A stretch of DNA of 12,283 nucleotides from Rhodanobacteraceae bacterium. Its GTDB lineage: Bacteria > Pseudomonadota > Gammaproteobacteria > Xanthomonadales > SZUA-5. The notes under the pieces were generated by a model. That model was not told the DNA's origin, did no database searches, and saw nothing but the letters and a program-made list of their open reading frames with translations. The stretch covers positions 1 to 12,283 of the forward strand of contig QIMA01000378.1 of NCBI GenBank assembly GCA_003233535.1, in the 5' to 3' direction. The translations under genes were made by a program, and so were the position numbers. Shown here in pieces: positions 6,356 to 12,283 of the stretch (positions are counted from its first letter, which is position 1; each line of letters begins with the position of its first letter).

Positions 6356-6790
6356 CTAAGCCAACCCTCGCAGCACCGGCAACAGATCGCCGATTAGTTC
6401 GCCGCAAAGCGCGCGCGCGGCCGGGTCCTCGAGATCTTCCGGGGCGATGGCCACGGTCTTGGGGTCCAGGCGCGCGATCAGATCGATATCGATTGGGCAC
6501 TCACCCGGGTTTGGGTTGGGCCGAACGCGGCCCAAGACTTTCTCGACGGCGCGCAAACGCTGCTTGAGCGCAGCCGGGTCTAGGTCGCTGCGGATCAGCG
6601 CGGCCTGATTAATGTAGTCGGCAACGTCACCGCCCTCGCGTGCCGGGCTGGCCTGACGCGAGGACAGCTGCAGTCCGGCAAAGGCTCGGCGCAGTCCGGC
6701 ATTGGCTAGATCCAGCTTGCGCTCTGGGTCTTGATTGCTGCCCAGGAACAACAAATAGCGATTGGCTGACTCGGTTTCCGCTGCGCTCAT
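6356..6790 (-). CDS. folK: 2-amino-4-hydroxy-6-hydroxymethyldihydropteridine pyrophosphokinase (HPPK)
   Basis: Transfers pyrophosphate from ATP to 6-hydroxymethyl-dihydropterin, the step after FolB in folate synthesis; cytoplasmic. The 144 residues include the HPPK opening FLGSNQDPERKL (15-26), DYINQAALIRSDLDP (58-72), the LGRVRPNPNPGECPIDIDLI stretch (86-105) that carries the metal-binding aspartates (IDID), and a shortened C-terminus that ends LRGLA. It is somewhat shorter than E. coli FolK (159 residues). The substitution GECPIDID, where the family usually has GPRxIDLD, is a mild deviation. AGGGA lies about 5 nt before the ATG. It follows folB by 25 nt on the same strand and is probably co-transcribed with it. 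Its stop faces the globin gene across 114 nt that hold no recognisable gene. Confidence 0.88.
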   Translation of the reverse strand: MSAAETESANRYLLFLGSNQDPERKLDLANAGLRRAFAGLQLSSRQASPAREGGDVADYINQAALIRSDLDPAALKQRLRAVEKVLGRVRPNPNPGECPIDIDLIARLDPKTVAIAPEDLEDPAARALCGELIGDLLPVLRGLA

Positions 6791-6815
6791 TGGTGTCCCT
6801 GTCCGTCATCAGCAC

Positions 6816-7208
6816 TCAGTCTTCGTACTCCGCTCGCTGCTCGTAGCGGTCGGCCGCATCCATGTCGATACGCACTGCGACTTCCGCGGGCAATAGCGCT
6901 TCAACCCGTTTCCAAGCGGTTATCACGACGCCTCGGATCGGGAATTCACGTATCAGGCTAGCTCCCAAGCCGTAGACGAAATGCTCCAACAGCTCTGCGG
7001 CATTGTCGCGACCGTAGCGCCTGGTGCTCGCAGCAACCTGGTCATAGTCGACCGTGTCACGCAGGCGGTCGCTGTGCGCAGACGGACTAACGTCGATACT
7101 CAGCTCCAGATCCAGCTTCAGCGATTGCGGCGCCACGCGTTCTTCACGGTAGACGCCAATCATGGTGTCCACTCGTAGGTTACGAATAATGATCGTGGCT
7201 GGGGTCAT
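6816..7208 (-). CDS. folB: Dihydroneopterin aldolase
   Basis: Converts 7,8-dihydroneopterin to 6-hydroxymethyl-dihydropterin and glycolaldehyde, feeding FolK encoded next. The 130 residues open with IIIRNLRVDTMIGVYREER (6-24), the family signature, with the Glu22/Glu23 position of the active site. DTVDYDQVA (51-59) supplies the conserved Tyr54, and K100 lies in TAWKR. These three positions coincide in number with the catalytic residues of the S. aureus enzyme. The region after K100 (RVEALLPAEVAVRI) departs from the usual KPxA wording but keeps the strand pattern. A GGAG lies about 9 nt upstream of the ATG. Upstream, 160 nt with no gene separate it from tsaD. The plsY gene that often sits beside folB is absent here. 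Confidence 0.9.
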   Translation of the reverse strand: MTPATIIIRNLRVDTMIGVYREERVAPQSLKLDLELSIDVSPSAHSDRLRDTVDYDQVAASTRRYGRDNAAELLEHFVYGLGASLIREFPIRGVVITAWKRVEALLPAEVAVRIDMDAADRYEQRAEYED

Positions 7209-7368
7209 CTGGTGGCACTCCGGAAAGCTACGGGACGGTGGGCGAGCATAGCGGCCTGGGCCGAATTTGGGGTCCGTTATTCAGGCAATCGGGCGAGTGC
7301 TTTCGCTTGCAGTACAAGCTTCTACGCAAAAACACCGGCGCAACCCTGTAGCAATAGCGACCGCAGAC

Positions 7369-8442
7369 TCAGGACTGGTTAGCCGGGCCGCTTGGGCCCT
7401 GCCCCCCGCCGCCAATCGCCTCCAACTCCGCCAGCGGCCAGCGCGGGCGCACCCCAATGACGGCATCACCGTGCTCGCCGCTGGCCAATCGCAACGCACC
7501 AGCTAGCGCGATCATCGCGCCGTTGTCGGTGCAGAACTCGGGCCGCGGATAATAGACCTGCACGCCATCTTTGCTCGCTAGCTCTCGCAGATCGCTGCGC
7601 AGCTGGCGGTTAGCGCCAACTCCTCCGGCAACGACCAGCCTTTTGCTGCCTGTCTGACGCCAAGCGCGGTGGCATTTACGGATTAGGGTTTCAACCACGG
7701 CCGCCTGGAAGCTAGCGGCCAGATCACGGCGCACCTGATCGTCCTGCGCCGATGCGCGCCAGGTCAGCGCGACCTGTGTTTTCAGCCCGGAGAAGCTAAA
7801 TTCCAAGCCGGGCCGATCAAGCATGGGCCTAGCCAGCTTGAACGCGCGGGGATCGCCGCTCTCGGCGAGTTGCGCCAGTGCGGGTCCGCCTGGATACGGC
7901 AAGCCCATCAGCTTCGCGCACTTGTCGAAGGCCTCGCCGGTGGCGTCGTCCAGCGTATCGCCAAGCAACTCGTATACGCCCAACGCCTGCACCAAAATGA
8001 GCTGGGTGTGGCCACCGGACACCAACAGCGCCAGAAACGGCGGTTCGGGCGCTTCCGGCTCGAGCAGCGGCGCTAACAAATGACCTTCAAGATGATGCAC
8101 GCCCAGCGCGGGCCGATCCAAGGCGAAGGCCAGCGAGCGGCCCAGCGCTGCACCGACCAACAGCGCACCGACCAATCCAGGTCCGGAGGTGTAGGCCACG
8201 CCATCAATCTGGTTGCGCTGGATGCCCGCCTGATCAAGCACTTCCTGCAGCAGCGGCAAGAGTTTGCGTAGGTGATCGCGCGATGCGATCTCTGGGACCA
8301 CGCCACCGTAGGCCGCGTGCAGATCGACCTGACTAAACAACGTGTGTGCCAGCAGCCCGCGTTGCGTGCAGTACAGCGCTAAGCCAGTCTCATCGCAGCT
8401 GGTTTCGATGCCGAGGACGGTGAAATTCGGAGATGGCGGCAT
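7369..8442 (-). CDS. tsaD: tRNA N6-threonylcarbamoyladenosine (t6A) synthase subunit TsaD
   Basis: Catalytic subunit of the complex that transfers threonylcarbamoyl from TC-AMP onto A37 of ANN-decoding tRNAs, working with TsaB and TsaE (not in the window). The 357 residues show the Kae1/TsaD motifs in order: [12 protein letters not shown] (9-20), [13 protein letters not shown] (45-57), the metal ligands H117 and H121 in [15 protein letters not shown] (141-149), [16 protein letters not shown] (165-180), PGGPALA (184-190), FSFSGLKT (215-222), [10 protein letters not shown] (270-279) and the metal ligand D306 in CTDNGAMIA. It is about 20 residues longer than E. coli TsaD, owing mostly to a glycine-rich C-terminal tail (about 345-357). 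No clear Shine-Dalgarno is seen. The rpsU gene that often lies divergently upstream of tsaD in gammaproteobacteria is replaced here by repeat DNA and fadE. Confidence 0.96.
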   Translation of the reverse strand: MPPSPNFTVLGIETSCDETGLALYCTQRGLLAHTLFSQVDLHAAYGGVVPEIASRDHLRKLLPLLQEVLDQAGIQRNQIDGVAYTSGPGLVGALLVGAALGRSLAFALDRPALGVHHLEGHLLAPLLEPEAPEPPFLALLVSGGHTQLILVQALGVYELLGDTLDDATGEAFDKCAKLMGLPYPGGPALAQLAESGDPRAFKLARPMLDRPGLEFSFSGLKTQVALTWRASAQDDQVRRDLAASFQAAVVETLIRKCHRAWRQTGSKRLVVAGGVGANRQLRSDLRELASKDGVQVYYPRPEFCTDNGAMIALAGALRLASGEHGDAVIGVRPRWPLAELEAIGGGGQGPSGPANQS

Positions 8443-8524
8443 CGATGGGTCCGGGATTGAGGCTTAGGGAAGCTTAGTTCGTTTTAGGTTTTAGGTAAGG
8501 GCAAGAGCGTGAAGCGAAGACCCC

Positions 8525-8547
8525 CGGCACAGGTCGACGCTGTGCCG
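8525..8547. repeat. perfect 8-bp hairpin in the tsaD leader region
   Basis: CGGCACAG (8525-8532) and CTGTGCCG (8540-8547) pair perfectly around the 7-nt loop GTCGACG. No U-tract follows on either strand, so it is not a standard intrinsic terminator. It lies about 85-105 nt upstream of the tsaD ATG, between two copies of the repeat cassette. Confidence 0.6.
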
Positions 8548-8582
8548 TCGGCCCAGGCCTCAGGTCAAAGCAGCCTGAACAG

Positions 8583-8623
8583 GTTTTACGTTTTACGTTT
8601 TACGTTTTACGTTTTACGTTTTA
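8583..8623. repeat. 7-bp tandem array (GTTTTAC)
   Basis: Five exact copies of GTTTTAC (8583-8617) followed by GTTTTA (8618-8623) and then G in place of C. The run is perfect, which suggests recent expansion or active maintenance by slippage. It lies between fadE and tsaD, both on the minus strand, where it would read as GTAAAAC units in any transcript. Confidence 0.92.
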
Positions 8624-8675
8624 GAGCATGAAGCGAACGTGGCGATTACGGGAACCGATGCTTCGGCTCTAAAAC
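8618..8675. repeat. long inverted repeat between fadE and tsaD
   Basis: GTTTTAGAGC (8618-8627) is the exact reverse complement of GCTCTAAAAC (8666-8675). Inside it, GAAGC (8630-8634) pairs with GCTTC (8660-8664), with only a 2-nt/1-nt bulge between the stems. The remaining loop is 25 nt. On the minus strand the fold lies 35-92 nt past the fadE stop, so it could protect or end the fadE mRNA, but no U-tract follows the stem. Confidence 0.75.
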
Positions 8676-8709
8676 CTAAAACCTTAAAACCCAAAACGCT
8701 CTTCCGCTT

Positions 8710-11130
8710 TTATCTCAACCTCACAAACTCCTCCGCCGAAAAGGCATCCACCGCAATCACCTCATCGCGCGCCGCATCCGCCTCTGCGAGCAACGCGAAC
8801 TCGGCTGCGGAGATGATGTCTTGTTCCAGCGCCAATGCGTCCAAACTGCCACCTGGAGCGCGATCCAGCCGGCCTTCGCGCACCGCCTCTTTGATCCGTG
8901 CCTCGATTGGTAGCGCCCGAACCGCCTTATCTAGGGCCGCTTCGAGGGCGCCTAGGCCCGGCTCTGCCGCGTCGGGCACATAGATATCGGCGGTCAACGA
9001 CTGGCGAGCTTGGCGATCGTCGAGAATGCTGCGAGCAACGTTGCGGCCCAAGCGATCTGACGGCGGCTTGAAGCGCGCGCCCAGCGGGAAAACGATCCAG
9101 CGTAGCTTCCAGGCCACTAGTCGATTGGGCAGGTTGTCGATCACTCCAAGCAGGGCCTGCTGTATTTGGTAGAGCGCATGCGCCGACACCCACTTGAGCA
9201 AATCATAGTTGACCGTGGACTTGGGCTCATCGTGGAAACGCTTGAGTGCTGACGAGGCCAAATACATCCAGGCCAGACAATCGGCCAGTCGCCCGGAGAT
9301 TTTCTCGCGGCGCTTGAGCGAACCGCCAAGCGTACCCATGGCCATGTCTGAGGCCAGCGCAAATGCGGCGGAGAAACGCGATAGATGCTGCATGAAGCGC
9401 TCGCCGTTCTGGTCGATATCGGGCACCCGGGTTATCCGGCTGCCGGTCAGTGCCAGCACCAAGGCACGCGCTGAGTTTGAGGCAACGAAGTTAACGTGGC
9501 CGAACAGAGCCTGGTCAAAATCTTCCAGACGATCGTCTGCAATCGCGCTGATCTCACGCTCTACGAACGGATGGCAACGAATCGCGCCCTGGCCATAAAT
9601 GATCATCGACCGGGTCAGAATGTTGGAGCCCTCGACCGTGATTCCGATCGGAATAGATGCCCACATCCGCGCCAGCAGATTGCGCGGGCCGCGGATGATC
9701 GCCGCACCGGCGCGGATATCCATGGCGTCGGTGATCACGTCACGCATCGCATCGGTCATGTAGGCCTTGACGATGGCGCTGATGACGCTCGGCTGGTGGC
9801 CAGCATCGAGTGCGGCGCAAGTGAGGCGTCGCGCGCCGCCCAAGATGTAGGTAAGTCCGGCAATTCGGGCTAGCGGCTCTTCGACACCCTCAAATCGGCC
9901 AATCGGCGTGTCGAATTGCTCGCGCACCGTTGCGTAGGCGCCAACTAGGCGTGTGGCAACCTGGGTCGCGCCAACGCTGAGCGCCGGCAGCGAGACCGAC
10001 CGGCCTGCGGCAAGCGATTCCATCAGCATGCGCCAGCCTTGGCCTGCGCGCTCGGCACCACCGATGATGTAGCTCAGCGGTACCCAAACGTCTTCGCCGA
10101 CAGTCGGACCGTTCATGAAGGGAATGCCCATCGGGTCGTGCCGCTCGCCGATCTGCATGCCCGGCGTGTCCCGCGGGATCAGCGCGCAGGTAATGCCGTA
10201 GTCCTTGCCGGCCTCACCGATCAAGCCTTCGGGGTCCTTTAAACGGAAGGCTAAGCCGACCAGCGTGGCGACCGGCGCTAGGGTGATGTAGCGCTTCTTC
10301 CAGCTTAAGCGCATGCCCATGACGGATTCGCCGTCGACCTTGCGCTCCTCGACGATACCCACCGACTGCGTTGCGGCGGCATCCGAACCGGCCTCGGGCC
10401 CGGTCAACGCAAAACAAGGGATTTCCTCGCCACTGGCCAAGCGCGGCAAGTAGTGCTGCTTCTGTTCATCGGTGCCGTAGTGCAGCAACAGCTCAGCCGG
10501 CCCTAAGGAGTTGGGCACCATGACGGTGACCGCCGCTGTCGCCGAACGGCTGGAGATCTTGGTGACGATGCGCGAGTGCCCATCGGCGGTGAATCCAAGG
10601 CCACCGTATTGTTTGGGAATGATCATGCCGAAAAAACCGGCCTTCTTGAGGTAGGCCCACACTTCTGGCGGCAAGTCGCGCAGCTGCTGGACCTGCCAGT
10701 CGTCGATCATTGCGCATAGCTCTTGCACCGGTCCATCGAGGAAGGCCTGCTCCTCGGCGTTGGACGGGTTAACGCGGAAGTCGAGCAGGCTTTGCCAGTC
10801 TGGCCGACCGGAAAACAACTGCCCGTCCCACCACACGGTGCCCGCCTCCAGCGCGATGCGCTCGGTTTCGCCCAGTTTGGGCAGCATCTTGGCCATCATC
10901 CGCATAACCGGCCGGGTAACTAGGTTGAGCCGCAGCGGCTTGAGTCCAAACAGTGCCGCAAGGGTACCGACCAAGAGCGCTCCCAGGCCGACCCAGAATC
11001 CACTAGCGCCGGCTACTTTGAGCCCGGCCAACAGCAGCAAGGACCCGATCAACCAAGCAAGGAAGCCACGCCGACGGTACAGCAGCGTCACGTAGCTTAG
11101 AATTGCGGCTAGAATCAGGACCCAGGTCAT
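8710..11130 (-). CDS. fadE: Membrane-associated acyl-CoA dehydrogenase FadE
   Basis: First step of fatty-acid beta-oxidation: FAD-dependent oxidation of acyl-CoA to trans-2-enoyl-CoA. The 806 residues compare with 814 in E. coli FadE. Two N-terminal hydrophobic segments (about 2-17 and 23-63) suggest membrane attachment. The dehydrogenase domain follows, with FFGMIIPKQYGGLGF (166-180), CFALTGPEAGSDAA (239-252), ESLAAGRSVSLPALS (371-385), QFDTPIGRFEGVEEPLARI (405-423) and ITVEGSNILTRSMIIYGQGA (497-516), the last diagnostic of FadE. The region after about 560 is the DUF1974 C-terminal domain. The start at 11130 is chosen because AGGGAG precedes it by 6 nt and it begins at the membrane segment. 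A 62-codon upstream extension is open but reads as unstructured shadow and overlaps the divergent gene. TAA stop at 8710-8712. The gene stands alone, apart from electron-transfer flavoprotein genes. Confidence 0.93.
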   Translation of the reverse strand: MTWVLILAAILSYVTLLYRRRGFLAWLIGSLLLLAGLKVAGASGFWVGLGALLVGTLAALFGLKPLRLNLVTRPVMRMMAKMLPKLGETERIALEAGTVWWDGQLFSGRPDWQSLLDFRVNPSNAEEQAFLDGPVQELCAMIDDWQVQQLRDLPPEVWAYLKKAGFFGMIIPKQYGGLGFTADGHSRIVTKISSRSATAAVTVMVPNSLGPAELLLHYGTDEQKQHYLPRLASGEEIPCFALTGPEAGSDAAATQSVGIVEERKVDGESVMGMRLSWKKRYITLAPVATLVGLAFRLKDPEGLIGEAGKDYGITCALIPRDTPGMQIGERHDPMGIPFMNGPTVGEDVWVPLSYIIGGAERAGQGWRMLMESLAAGRSVSLPALSVGATQVATRLVGAYATVREQFDTPIGRFEGVEEPLARIAGLTYILGGARRLTCAALDAGHQPSVISAIVKAYMTDAMRDVITDAMDIRAGAAIIRGPRNLLARMWASIPIGITVEGSNILTRSMIIYGQGAIRCHPFVEREISAIADDRLEDFDQALFGHVNFVASNSARALVLALTGSRITRVPDIDQNGERFMQHLSRFSAAFALASDMAMGTLGGSLKRREKISGRLADCLAWMYLASSALKRFHDEPKSTVNYDLLKWVSAHALYQIQQALLGVIDNLPNRLVAWKLRWIVFPLGARFKPPSDRLGRNVARSILDDRQARQSLTADIYVPDAAEPGLGALEAALDKAVRALPIEARIKEAVREGRLDRAPGGSLDALALEQDIISAAEFALLAEADAARDEVIAVDAFSAEEFVRLR

Positions 11131-11162
11131 GGCGGTCTCCCTGTCGTTGATGGCAGGGCAGT

Positions 11163-11173
11163 ATCTCAGAGAT
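11163..11173. promoter_or_regulatory. candidate operator palindrome in the fadE divergent region
   Basis: ATCTCAGAGAT is a perfect 5-1-5 palindrome lying 33 nt upstream of the fadE ATG and 58 nt upstream of the divergent GNAT-like gene. It overlaps GATACT on the minus strand, a weak -10-like hexamer. It does not match the FadR or PsrA sites as I know them. An 11-bp palindrome can arise by chance, so this is only a candidate. Confidence 0.2.
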
Positions 11174-11230
11174 GGTTGCGGGACACAGGCAAATCTCCGC
11201 GGCGCTCGCTGCGACGGCGGCAGGACAAGC

Positions 11231-12283
11231 ATGCCCAATTCGATTAGCGCGGCGCTGGCCCGCGTTCGGTTTCGCAAACAGGCCGCCCCGCTGCGCTTCG
11301 CCTTCGCCGAGCGCATCGACTACCTCAATCCAGATCACTGGGACGCACTCACCGCTGCCAGCGGTTTTCTGCATTCGCGGGGCTATCACCGCATGCTGGA
11401 ACGGGTACGTCCAGAAAACCTGGATCCGCGCTATGCCCTGCTCTATCGGGACCTAGAGCCGGTGGCCGCTGTGTCCATGCAGTGGGTGTCACTGCGCGGG
11501 GGCCGGCTGCGCAAAGCCGCAGGCGACAAGGGTCTAACCAAGTCGACCGAGAAACTGAAGCAATCGATCGCCGAGCACGTCAAGGCGCGGGTACTGGTGG
11601 TCGGCAATTTGCTCAGCTACGGCAGCCATGGCATCGCCATTGCGCCGGGCCTGGAGGCTGAGTCGGATCTCTGGCATGGGATCGGCGAAGCCGCCTACCG
11701 CATACGCCGTGCCGAGAAGCACAGCGGCAGAACCGACTTCGTGCTGATTAAGGATCTGCGTACGGCGCAGATGACGCAGAGTCAGCTACTCCATCAGTTG
11801 GGCTATCGCGGATTGGAAACCGAACCCAATATGGTTCTGCCGCTGAACCCGCAGTGGCGTAGTCACGACGATTATCTGGCTGCCCTAAGCGCCAAATATC
11901 GCAAGAATATCCGCTCCCGAGTTTTCAAGCCGATGGATGAGGCCGGCACCAGCGTGGAGATCGCTGTCGACGTGGCCGCAGTCGCCGAGCGTCTGCAGGC
12001 GCTGTATCTGGCTGTACACGAAAACGCCTCGGTACGCCCGGTGACCCTGGGCGCAGACTATTGGCCTGCGCTGGCCGCAGCGGCCGGCAATCGGGCGCGA
12101 TTCGCACTGGTCCGCCGCGCAGACCTGCTGTTGGGCTTCGTGGTGACACTGCTGGATACTGACGAGACGGCGATCGGCTATCACATTGGCTTCGATCGCG
12201 AAGCTGCCGGCGAACTGCCGATCTATCTGCGCCTACTGCAGCAAACCATTGTCGATGGCATTGCCCTCGGCGCCGAGCGCTTA
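11231..12283 (+). CDS. GNAT/FemAB-like acyltransferase (C-terminus beyond window)
   Basis: Open to the window end, 351 codons seen without a stop. The N-terminal half (about 20-205) and C-terminal half (about 206 on) fit the duplicated GNAT fold of FemAB/BioF2-like acetyltransferases. Features seen: LRFAFAERIDYLNPDHWDAL (21-40), VLVVGNLLSYGSHGI (121-135), YLAALSAKYRKNIRSR (215-230), a basic substrate or tRNA/acyl-CoA facing helix typical of this group, and IGYHIGFDREAAGELPIYLR (315-334), which in relatives is followed by an acyl-CoA contacting helix such as LLQQTIVDGIALGAERL here. No signal peptide or membrane helix. The start is supported by AGGA 5 nt upstream; no alternative start is near in frame. 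It diverges from fadE across 100 nt. The exact acyl donor and acceptor cannot be told from sequence. Confidence 0.7.
   Translation, partial: MPNSISAALARVRFRKQAAPLRFAFAERIDYLNPDHWDALTAASGFLHSRGYHRMLERVRPENLDPRYALLYRDLEPVAAVSMQWVSLRGGRLRKAAGDKGLTKSTEKLKQSIAEHVKARVLVVGNLLSYGSHGIAIAPGLEAESDLWHGIGEAAYRIRRAEKHSGRTDFVLIKDLRTAQMTQSQLLHQLGYRGLETEPNMVLPLNPQWRSHDDYLAALSAKYRKNIRSRVFKPMDEAGTSVEIAVDVAAVAERLQALYLAVHENASVRPVTLGADYWPALAAAAGNRARFALVRRADLLLGFVVTLLDTDETAIGYHIGFDREAAGELPIYLRLLQQTIVDGIALGAERL

Larger units (their letters stand above)
8481..8699. repeat. mosaic of GTTTTA(C/G) heptamers and a conserved tail sequence
   Basis: The 267-nt gap between fadE and tsaD holds no gene but is built from related blocks. 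Block 1 has GTTTTAGGTTTTAGG (8481-8495), then AGAGCGTGAAGCGAA (8504-8518). Block 2 has the heptamer array 8583-8623, then AGAGCATGAAGCGAA (8623-8637), matching the first tail at 14 of 15 bases. Block 3 lies at about 8660-8699 in reverse orientation; on the minus strand it reads GTTTTAGAGC then CGAAGC, preceded by GTTTTAG-like heptamers. The blocks therefore look like three copies of one cassette, one of them inverted. Confidence 0.8.

Noticed and set aside
8525..8547. Intrinsic terminator of fadE or tsaD
   Set aside because: A strong 8-bp stem exists, but neither strand has a U-tract after it; kept only as a hairpin.
8583..8675. CRISPR-like repeat array
   Set aside because: The 7-bp units are directly adjacent with no spacers, the fold-back is a single inverted repeat, and no cas genes are present.
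8639..8983. Plus-strand ORF rich in Ser/Ala/Thr
   Set aside because: It lies mostly antisense to fadE, has a low-complexity composition and starts inside the repeat mosaic; a shadow frame.
11131..11316. N-terminal extension of FadE by 62 residues
   Set aside because: The extension lacks similarity to FadE and overlaps the divergent gene; the internal ATG at 11130 has a good Shine-Dalgarno and begins at the expected membrane segment.
11172..11456. Alternative plus-strand ORF overlapping the start of the GNAT-like gene
   Set aside because: It is in another frame, ends early, and the frame from 11231 stays open for 351 codons with family motifs.

Overview
The window reads as ordinary chromosomal DNA of a moderately GC-rich gammaproteobacterium. 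Two proteins are close enough to E. coli to be named with confidence: a YadG/YadH-type ABC exporter and a full-length, HD-domain type Cca. The remaining families (FolB/FolK, TsaD, membrane FadE, DUF3034) fit the same group. The genus cannot be read from the sequence. I see no phage, CRISPR array, tRNA or rRNA.

Layout. 1-1235 (minus strand): the end-truncated permease yadH lies downstream of the ATPase yadG, separated by a spacer with a 7-bp tandem repeat. 1365-3067 (plus): a ferredoxin-NADP reductase-like flavoenzyme overlaps by 4 nt with a UDP-glucuronate 4-epimerase-like SDR. 3068-3640 (plus): a decayed island. It holds a possible IS3-type end, a family of mutually complementary repeat arms, and an amidase remnant lacking its N-terminus and its whole middle. 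3637-4866 (minus): cca, tail to tail with the amidase remnant. 4906-6241 (plus): a two-gene unit of a DUF3034 predicted outer-membrane protein and a lipoprotein with a truncated-globin domain, overlapping by 8 nt. 6356-8442 (minus): tsaD, folB and folK, a tRNA-modification gene followed by two folate-synthesis genes. 8443-8709: an intergenic mosaic of GTTTTA(C/G) heptamers and a long inverted repeat. 8710-11130 (minus): fadE. 11231 to the window end (plus): a GNAT/FemAB-like protein, open at the edge.

Most genes are housekeeping. The most interesting parts are four. (1) The DUF3034/globin pair: both proteins appear exported, and the globin keeps its proximal His but has a wholly apolar predicted distal pocket. 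(2) The amidase remnant, with an internal deletion next to repeat DNA. (3) A group of three repeat arms in which one arm can pair with either of two partners. (4) Two unrelated 7-bp tandem repeats in intergenic DNA, one of them occupying the place of the yadH ribosome-binding site. I did not find a convincing new multi-gene defence or metabolic system; the DUF3034/globin unit is the closest candidate.
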